A DNA stretch of 64,000 nt from Paraspadella gotoi (lineage: Eukaryota; Chaetognatha): the NCBI GenBank assembly GCA_051294375.1, contig CM119267.1, positions 16,093,454-16,157,453 of the forward strand, in the 5' to 3' direction. Made by a program: the position numbers and the translations under genes. The notes beneath the pieces were generated by a model. It did not search any database. It saw only the letters and a list, made by a program, of their open reading frames with translations, and was not told the origin of the DNA. Below, piece by piece: positions 56,891 through 64,000 of this stretch (its first letter is position 1; the number at the start of each line of letters is the position of its first letter).

Positions 56891-56915
56891 NNNNNNNNNN
56901 NNNNNNNNNNNNNNN
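56891..56915. other. assembly gap (exactly 25 N)
   Basis: Separates two copies of the same 0.55 kb. The right edge starts within the GA tract that precedes the left copy. Confidence 0.99.
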
Positions 56916-56935
56916 GAGAGAGAGAGAGAGAGAGA

Positions 56936-57461
56936 ATTTAGGAACATAGTTTTTTTTTCATAATTTAAAAAAAAAAAGATCTTTTCCCAAATTTTCCGTT
57001 TAATTGTGAAGAAAACAAAAACAAAAATTTTGGTGATTTTTTTTTTTATTTAGTTTGATACAATTTGCTAAGTATTAAAGCTAAGAAAATATGAGTTTGA
57101 GACGAGTTTCGAAGAATTTTCAGGCTGAAGCTTTTTCGGCGAATTTTTTTTTTTTTGAGTCTGGATTTGGGTTCCGTATTCATTCATGACCGGAAGTGCA
57201 ATGGAAGGAAAACGAGGAAAAAGGAAAGGAAGGAAAAAAAAGGAAAAGCAAAAAATACTGGGGAAAAAAAAGAACGTAAATATAGCGGGAGGTAGAGATA
57301 AAAGAGAAAAAGGAAAAAAATAAGTTCAAACATCGAGATCGATGAAAAATAAGAAAGACTAAATAGTAAATAAAGCTAAACTGAAGAAAAATGATCTTTA
57401 AAAATTTAATGAATAGAAAATTAGCGTAAAATACAAAAGGAAAGGGAAAGCGGTGTAAAAT
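56936..57461 (+). repeat. right copy of sequence duplicated across a 25-N gap
   Basis: Shorter, cleaner copy of 56310-56890. It continues into unique sequence and the GAAA array. Confidence 0.95.
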
Positions 57462-57548
57462 TTCGAAGAAAAGATAGGAAAAGAGAGAGAGAGGGGAAGT
57501 TGTGAAACTGGGAGAGAGAAACAAGAAAGGTAAGAAAGAAATAAAGGT

Positions 57549-57766
<218 letters not shown>

Positions 57767-57891
57767 GAAGGAAAAAATGAAAGAGCTTTAGCCCTCGCAG
57801 TTTAAAAAGTCCCGCGATGTGGAGGGAAAGAAACGACGTTGTTATCGTGAGAAGTGGTTGGCTCCAGCTGACTTGGAAAATGCCAAAGGAG

Positions 57892-57894
<3 letters not shown>

Positions 57895-57937
<43 letters not shown>

Positions 57938-58002
57938 GAGAGAGAGACAGAGGAGGAGAGAGAGAGGAGAGGGAAGAAGGAGAGAAGAGAGAAAAGAGAG
58001 TA
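57895..58002 (+). repeat. GA microsatellite
   Basis: GA with GGA, GACAGA and GGGAAGAAGG interruptions. Confidence 0.9.
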
Positions 58003-58054
58003 TTTTCAAATTCCGCCTGGAAGAATAACTATTTGAAAAAGATACACAGTAGGA

Positions 58055-58159
58055 NNNNNNNNNNNNNNNNNNNNNNNNNNNNNNNNNNNNNNNNNNNNNN
58101 NNNNNNNNNNNNNNNNNNNNNNNNNNNNNNNNNNNNNNNNNNNNNNNNNNNNNNNNNNN
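58055..58159. other. assembly gap (105 N)
   Basis: Run of N. The right edge is TG-rich (tgagtttgtgtgtgtctgtg). Confidence 0.99.
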
Positions 58160-58734
58160 TGAGTTTGTGTGTGTCTGTGCCTCTTAATTTTTAGCACTGT
58201 TTGGTCGCTCCCTCCTCGTTTCATTAGGGATGCCTCATCGCCGATTCTCCATCGAATCCGAGAGGGAAGGGGGAGATGGGCGGAGGGTAAAGTGGATCGT
58301 ATGGGTAAAGGGGGAAGGGAAAAAGAGAGAAAGGGGCAAAGGGGGGAAAAAGACTTGACAACAATATTTCATTCAATTACGCCTATAGGAGACCAATGTC
58401 GATGACGACGACAATACTAACGACGAAAATACTGATTTTTTTTTTCGGGGGACGAATGAAAGCCGAGTCTCACAGTTTTCTTTCCATTATTTTTAATTTA
58501 ACGTAACTTTAATAAAATCAATATATTTATAAAATTAAAATTCGGAGTTTTTTCCTTAGGTGAATTCACGAGGGGGGCATTAAAATTGATTACTATTATT
58601 ATGACCAATTTAAATATATTTAACAAATTTCAAATTCGAAACGACCACGCCTCTTCTCATTCGCGCCCCCCACCCGGACCCGAAATTCTTATGGCGTCGA
58701 TTGTTCGCTTCATCTGTTTTTCGAGAATTTCTAA

Positions 58735-59142
58735 GTGAAGATTGATGTCAGCGCCTCCGCCGCCGCCGCCGCTTCCGCCGCTTCCGCCGCTGCCGCAGCC
58801 GACGACGACGACCACAATGTTAGCGATGAAGATACTGCAATGATTACTAAGAAGGCGAAAGAGGAAACGGAAGAGAGAAGCGTCATGCATAGAAATCACC
58901 GAAACAACAAAAGATGCCGGCATCGATTCCAAACGGCTCTCAGTCTGCGAAGACCCCTTCCATCCCCCAATCCGGTGGCGTGTAGAAGGGGTAGAGACAT
59001 CCTCGTTAAAGCCGAGGGGCTCCTGGAAAGGGGGTGTGCCAGAGAAAAGGCCAGAGGGTGGGAAATTTTTGGGCGCAATTTGTCGTACCTGTTGGCTGAG
59101 AGGTTTATAAAGAGAACAAAAGTTAGTAAGAGTGTTAAATAG
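58735..59142 (+). CDS. hypothetical exon: poly-Ala/acidic then basic protein
   Basis: Not recognised. The frame is open from just after the stop TAA at 58732 to TAG at 59143 (135 codons). There is no ATG before 58840, so if real it is an internal or terminal exon; the bases before it (gagaatttctaag) could be a weak acceptor. Residues 5-23 are Ala/Ser encoded by GCC/TCC repeats, followed by an Asp run and an acidic/Lys/Glu segment. The rest (about 45-135) is ordinary, basic sequence with two Trp/Phe-containing stretches and no repeat origin. Composition is GC-rich compared with the AT-rich flanks (58490-58640 and after 59140). A minus-strand ATG frame (58896-59147, 83 residues) with a hydrophobic start is an alternative. 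Confidence 0.27.
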   Translation: MKIDVSASAAAAASAASAAAAADDDDHNVSDEDTAMITKKAKEETEERSVMHRNHRNNKRCRHRFQTALSLRRPLPSPNPVACRRGRDILVKAEGLLERGCAREKARGWEIFGRNLSYLLAERFIKRTKVSKSVK

Positions 59143-59149
59143 TTCAAGA

Positions 59150-60165
59150 GTAAAATTTCAAATTAAGTTAATATTACGCAAAACTATTATTACTTAATCC
59201 ATGGAAATTTAAGGGGGATCGACTGCCAAAATAAATTGTGCCATTTCTCAACACATCCCTGCCCCCGACGACGCCACCGTCATGATCCCCTTTTCTCTTT
59301 ACGCCTTCGCCAATACTTTTTCGCAATCGTTTCGAAGCCAATGCGTTGCCCCTCTCGGGCCTCTCACCCTCTTCGCGAAACGTCGGCTCGCTATAATTAG
59401 CATCAAACATAATTCCTTGTTTAAATACTACAAAGGATCGTTACATAAATATTCGCTTTGTTGCGAAAGAATGATACTGAAATTAAATTATAAAACATAG
59501 GAAAAAAATTTTTTGCTAGAAAAATTGTTAATGAATCAATAAATTTCGTTTTTGTATGGGGTTCTGACTTAAAACTCTCCCCTAAATAAATTACAATTTT
59601 TTTCGATAATTTAATCCTTTTGAAAAAAAAATTACAGAAAAATTAATATTTTTGTGTTATATTTAGCCTTTGTAACTACGCCTGAGAAATACCCTTCAAT
59701 GGACCCTGCAAAACATGAGTAGTTAAGAATGATGATGAAATCTTTACATTACTGGTATAACTACATATTAAAAATTCAGTCGAGATTATTTTGGTTTGGG
59801 GTCCTTCCTAATTCGTATTTTGTAAACCAAAAAGTCATCGCCGTCTGAATATTTTGTTTATTTTTACCAAACTTGACTGTATCGTCCCCGGGTCTCGATC
59901 CACTGACCTCTCGACCCTCGACCAACGACTTTTTTTTTTTACAAAATCATCGATTTCGAATGTTTTCACGCGTTAACCTTTTCTGCCGTGTCGTTCGAAA
60001 AAAAAAGGGAAACAATGTTTTGAGTTGATGTTTTTCGTCGTTATTGTTATTTTGACTCTCGGTTCATGTCGATCTGTTATCGTTCTCTTTGAAACGATTC
60101 GCCGAGTTGTTTCAGATTAACTTCGCCGATATCGTGGTTCTTAATGTCGCCGTTATCGGTGTCGT
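59150..60165. other. mostly unique stretch with a tRNA-like fragment
   Basis: Plus frame 59282-59500 (72 residues) is unrecognised. A tRNA-like B-box region lies on the minus strand at 59889-59925. Otherwise AT-rich. Confidence 0.45.
59889..59925 (-). repeat. possible tRNA-derived repeat fragment (B-box region)
   Basis: The reverse complement reads gaggtcagtggatcgagacc, close to the variable-loop/T-arm part of a eukaryotic tRNA (initiator-Met-like), with an 11-base B box that differs from the consensus at one position. No paired acceptor or D-arm region was found; upstream on that strand is a poly-A run. A fragment of a tRNA-derived SINE is possible. Confidence 0.3.
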
Positions 60166-60192
60166 CGTCGTCGTGGTCGTCGTCGTCGTCCG
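60166..60192. repeat. (GTC)n trinucleotide repeat
   Basis: About eight GTC/TCG units with one GTG interruption. Confidence 0.85.
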
Positions 60193-60352
60193 AAGTAGTT
60201 TAGAGGAAAGATAGAAGTTCGCTTTTCGACTGATTAAAGCTTTGAAGATTCGAGATGAGGAGGAGGTGGAGTTAGAGGAGGAAATAGAAGGAAGAAGGAC
60301 GGAGGCACCAAAAAAAAAAGGAGAGGAGATAAGCTTAAGAGAAGAAAATCTG

Positions 60353-60397
<45 letters not shown>

Positions 60398-60411
60398 TGC
60401 GGCGGCGGCGG
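60353..60411 (+). repeat. (GGC)n trinucleotide repeat
   Basis: About 19 GGC units with a single TGC interruption near the right end. It could encode a Gly run in a frame open from 60242 to 60520, but that frame has no ATG and is otherwise Glu/Lys-rich low complexity. Confidence 0.93.
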
Positions 60412-60545
60412 AGTTGGCCCGGCGGAAGCTTCGGCACCAAGCCGGCGGCGAAAGGGAGCATCGAGAAATGAAAAAAAAAAAAGGAAAAAGAAAAAAGTAA
60501 AAGAAAAAAAAGCGGAATGAAAGGAAGAGGATTTTTGAAAAAAGA

Positions 60546-60571
60546 AGACGACGACGACGACGACGACGACG
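60546..60571. repeat. (GAC)n trinucleotide repeat
   Basis: About eight GAC units. Confidence 0.9.
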
Positions 60572-60954
60572 AGGGAGATCCCAGAGTTTGAAGGGCGATG
60601 GATCAGGGGGTGCAGGGAGTTAAAAGGAGATAGTGTTGGGGGGGGACACCACGGTATGGGGGCCTATGGCGCGGGATCAGGCCCTCCTCTTTTTGTTTTT
60701 ATCCTCTTTCCGGGCCGCGCCTCCCAAAGCTTCCGGCTTAGTTCTTTACCCCTCGTAATTGTGGTTAGATTAATGAAAAAAAAAATATTGTTCTTTCTTC
60801 TCTTCTCGTCTTTTCTTTCTTACCTTTTTTTCTGGTTTTCTTCAGATCATTCTTTGAGAAATGCTCTTTTGTTGGGGATTTTTTTTTGTTGCTTCGTTCT
60901 TTTTTTCTTTTTGAAACGACTGCCTTTCATCAAACATTTGTTTGTTACTTTCTT

Positions 60955-61138
60955 TCATTTTTTCTTTTCTTCCTTCCTTCTTTCTTGATGTCATTCCTTT
61001 CTTCTGTCCTTTCTTATTACCTTCTTTCCTTTCTTTCCTTCCTTCTGTCCTTCCTACCTTCCCTTCTTCTTTGCTTCCTTCCTTCCTTCTTTCCATTCTT
61101 CCTTCCTTCCTTTCTTCCTTCCTTCCTTCCTTTTTTTC
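60955..61138 (-). repeat. polypyrimidine CTTC/TTCC array
   Basis: Imperfect TTCC/TTCT tetranucleotide units on the plus strand, ending in nearly regular cttccttcctt. The Phe/Leu/Ser/Pro frames over it are artefacts. Confidence 0.88.
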
Positions 61139-61544
61139 TCCTCAAGTCATTTCCTCCTTTTTTCCCCAATTTTTGCTCTTTTCGGGTTTTGAAGGGTGTT
61201 TCGGTCTTTAAGTCTACTGGGGAAGAAGGGAACCCCGGAACGGGCTCGCGGAAATGAGGAATACGAAAGAGAGGGGGGCGGAGAGGGGGGGGGGAGATGA
61301 AGCCGAGAAAAAAAAATGTTGGCGGGATGCGACGAAATCCGCAGAAACTTTAAGAAAAAAAAAGCATAAAAAAGTTGCCGATGTATTCAATTGAAAATAT
61401 CGGCCTGCTGCGAAATAGTCGCCAAGGAAACGCGAAGTAGTATATTTCCTTTTCATCCTAAAAATTTTTCCTCTTTCCCCCCCTCCGGTTTTCTTCGGTC
61501 TTGCCAGACTGCGGGCAAGCGGATTTGCTTTCACTCCGTTTCGC

Positions 61545-61563
61545 TCGTCGTCGTCGTCGTCGT
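61545..61563. repeat. (CGT)n trinucleotide repeat
   Basis: About six CGT units. Confidence 0.85.
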
Positions 61564-61619
61564 TGTTATTGTTGGTTTCATTTTTGCCGAGGCTGTGAAA
61601 GCGCAACTCGATGCTTGAA

Positions 61620-62016
61620 ATGCTTTTCTCGAAACGTACATAGTATTAAAACCTGTTAACAGAATGTCACCAAAAGGAACTCGGAAACCTCTTCGGCCAA
61701 ACTGCGAGTTTGTAAAATTGTTACGAAATTGGGGACAATGAAATGAAATCCGGGGAAGAAGATATGAAGCAAATGTTTTATGACTCTAATATCGGCCGAT
61801 GAAGATTTTGAGAAGTTGGTTGAGGTTCAATCCTCCCAGGACTGTTGCTGGTTAAGGATGAGAAATACAACGTTACAAGCAATCTTATTTTTTCCTATTA
61901 GCGCCTTATTCCCGTATTGTTAATTGAAGTAAGTTCTAAAAATAGATTTTAGTTTTTTTTTCTCTACTCGTCTTCGTAGCCGTCGAGGCGTCTCTATAAC
62001 TTTAAAGATCGTTTTT
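61620..62016. other. unique stretch, nothing identified
   Basis: No frame of note. One isolated B-box-like match is discussed under rejected items. Confidence 0.45.
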
Positions 62017-62323
62017 NNNNNNNNNNNNNNNNNNNNNNNNNNNNNNNNNNNNNNNNNNNNNNNNNNNNNNNNNNNNNNNNNNNNNNNNNNNNNNNNNNNN
62101 NNNNNNNNNNNNNNNNNNNNNNNNNNNNNNNNNNNNNNNNNNNNNNNNNNNNNNNNNNNNNNNNNNNNNNNNNNNNNNNNNNNNNNNNNNNNNNNNNNNN
62201 NNNNNNNNNNNNNNNNNNNNNNNNNNNNNNNNNNNNNNNNNNNNNNNNNNNNNNNNNNNNNNNNNNNNNNNNNNNNNNNNNNNNNNNNNNNNNNNNNNNN
62301 NNNNNNNNNNNNNNNNNNNNNNN
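62017..62323. other. assembly gap (307 N)
   Basis: Run of N. Confidence 0.99.
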
Positions 62324-62534
62324 AGAGTCGTTAAAGTCTGACAATTAGATTCCGATAAAAAAAATATTATCATAGAACTTCGAGAGACGAAGAATTGTTT
62401 GGTTTTTTTTTTGCGGAAAAGCAGAAAATAAATATAAGTTAGTTTTTTCAATAAAGTTCAATCGTTCGGTCAAATGGGCGACGGAATGAATAAACGATCC
62501 CCCTCGAAGATCAAAGGGTCTTTTTTGGCGATGT

Positions 62535-63225
62535 NNNNNNNNNNNNNNNNNNNNNNNNNNNNNNNNNNNNNNNNNNNNNNNNNNNNNNNNNNNNNNNNNN
62601 NNNNNNNNNNNNNNNNNNNNNNNNNNNNNNNNNNNNNNNNNNNNNNNNNNNNNNNNNNNNNNNNNNNNNNNNNNNNNNNNNNNNNNNNNNNNNNNNNNNN
62701 NNNNNNNNNNNNNNNNNNNNNNNNNNNNNNNNNNNNNNNNNNNNNNNNNNNNNNNNNNNNNNNNNNNNNNNNNNNNNNNNNNNNNNNNNNNNNNNNNNNN
62801 NNNNNNNNNNNNNNNNNNNNNNNNNNNNNNNNNNNNNNNNNNNNNNNNNNNNNNNNNNNNNNNNNNNNNNNNNNNNNNNNNNNNNNNNNNNNNNNNNNNN
62901 NNNNNNNNNNNNNNNNNNNNNNNNNNNNNNNNNNNNNNNNNNNNNNNNNNNNNNNNNNNNNNNNNNNNNNNNNNNNNNNNNNNNNNNNNNNNNNNNNNNN
63001 NNNNNNNNNNNNNNNNNNNNNNNNNNNNNNNNNNNNNNNNNNNNNNNNNNNNNNNNNNNNNNNNNNNNNNNNNNNNNNNNNNNNNNNNNNNNNNNNNNNN
63101 NNNNNNNNNNNNNNNNNNNNNNNNNNNNNNNNNNNNNNNNNNNNNNNNNNNNNNNNNNNNNNNNNNNNNNNNNNNNNNNNNNNNNNNNNNNNNNNNNNNN
63201 NNNNNNNNNNNNNNNNNNNNNNNNN
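62535..63225. other. assembly gap (691 N)
   Basis: Largest run of N in the window. The right edge is a G run. Long frames bridging it are not genes. Confidence 0.99.
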
Positions 63226-63851
63226 GGGGGGGGCGGAGCGAGGAGGCGTGGTCTCCGTCGTACACAGAGAAAAGTAAAGAATTCGAAGAAAAGACTCGAG
63301 AGAAAAGAAAGGAAAAAAAAGAGAGAGAGAAAAAAAGAGTGGAACTGAAAAGGAGTTAGAAAACAATTTAAAAAACAAGTCGGAGCTTAAAAAAAAAGAA
63401 ACGAAAAAAAAAAAGAAAAAAGGAGAAAAGAGAAAGAAGGAAGAAACAAGAGACTGAGTCTGTGGCGTCGCCCCATGGGGTGACACGCTTTGAGGTGCCA
63501 CTCTTGGTCTCCCTAGGAACCAATAAAAATCATCACGGCGTTGTCACTGCAATTAATCCGTGCCTTATAATTAAATCATTAAACCCTTACAATCGCATTT
63601 GTTTGGGCTTCTCATTTTATCACCAGAATCGATATTGAGAAAGTCCTTTTCTCTCCACTCGCTTTATTTAGTTTACATGGTCATTGGTCATGGCATTGCA
63701 GAATCATCGAGTCAACTCATCGCCGTTATCTCGTTTTTTTTTCCGTCTCTTTAGTGACGTTCTCAATCACAGAGTCATTGACCTCCTTCCATCTTTTATC
63801 TTCAACGTTCACCACAACTTCTCTTTAATCACACCATCTTGTAAATATTCT

Positions 63852-64000
63852 AAACATTTGTCGACCTACCTCACCCTATCCCATTCTCTACTATTTGAAA
63901 CATCTGTTGTCCTACCTCACCCTACTTCTTTCTTTACTATTTTAAACATCTATTGTCCTCCCTCACCCTACCCCATTCTCTACTAATTTTAACATCTGTT
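63852..64000 (+). repeat. 46-bp minisatellite running off the right end
   Basis: Three complete 46-bp units (63852-63897, 63898-63943, 63944-63989) and the start of a fourth. Each has aaacatctgttgtcctacct, then caccctac, ccattctctactattt or a close variant. The exact spacing of 46 supports a true tandem array that continues beyond the window. Confidence 0.93.

Noticed and set aside
61824-61834. Perfect match to a tRNA B-box consensus (ggttcaatcct)
   Set aside because: The T-stem has mismatches and no A box or acceptor stem is found at the right distance. An 11-base match is expected by chance.
62345-63501. Longest open frames of the window, near 62.3-63.5 kb (also 29367-30161 and 1152-1742)
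   Set aside because: They run through stretches of N, so their continuity is unknown and the visible ends are low-complexity.

Overview
This window looks like nuclear DNA from a eukaryote, most likely a metazoan. It is a draft, gap-rich scaffold that is mostly non-coding. Reasons: no compact or operon-like genes, at least 40 (GA)n/(CT)n tracts, many other micro- and minisatellites, homopolymer runs, splice-site-like sequences and 17 runs of N. A protostome, perhaps an arthropod, is a guess. It rests on GA/CT-rich DNA, degenerate GGTTAG-type repeats and one tail motif near 48.62 kb that I remember from arthropod repeats. I could not assign a known function to any protein. The eleven coding or exon candidates listed are low-confidence hypotheticals.

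Layout. 0-4 kb: gaps, CGA and GA repeats. 5.04-6.31 kb: AT-rich minisatellite with an 18-22 bp unit. 7.6-13.1 kb: GA/CT tracts, a 35-bp array at 8.7 kb, a MITE-like inverted repeat at 9.26-9.44 kb and a CpG-rich island at 10.8 kb. 14.8-15.6 kb: duplicated sequence on both sides of a 25-N gap. 16-18.4 kb: GA/CT tracts, then a perfect palindrome and a 13-bp triplication. 20.38-27.38 kb: a 3.2-3.5 kb segment present twice in direct orientation. 27.4-33 kb: poly-alanine-like exon start, large gap, CT tracts, degenerate GATTAGGG tract. 33.3-35.0 kb: inverted second copy of 48.8-50.15 kb. 36.0-38.8 kb: two direct and one inverted copy of a repeat around a GC-rich island. 39-41.1 kb: CT tracts, then a diverged five-unit array. 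41.1-48.7 kb: the most unique-looking part, with GC-rich islands at 43.3-44.4 and 46.4-47.6 kb. 48.4-51.4 kb: foldback element, duplicated segment, 450-bp polypurine block. 52-64 kb: GA tracts, gaps, another gap-flanking duplication (56.3-57.46 kb), a nested GAAA/GCAA block, a GGC run and a 46-bp array that runs off the right end.

Main conclusion: much of the unusual structure is near-identical copies that differ mainly by one- to few-base insertions and deletions, several of them beside gaps of exactly 25 N. I infer unmerged or unpolished long-read sequence for many of these, not recent biological duplication. No convincing new multi-gene system was found. The better biological leads are the 40.2-41.1 kb array, the 9.26 kb MITE-like element, the 36-38.8 kb repeat-flanked island and the hairpin-rich island at 43.3-43.9 kb.
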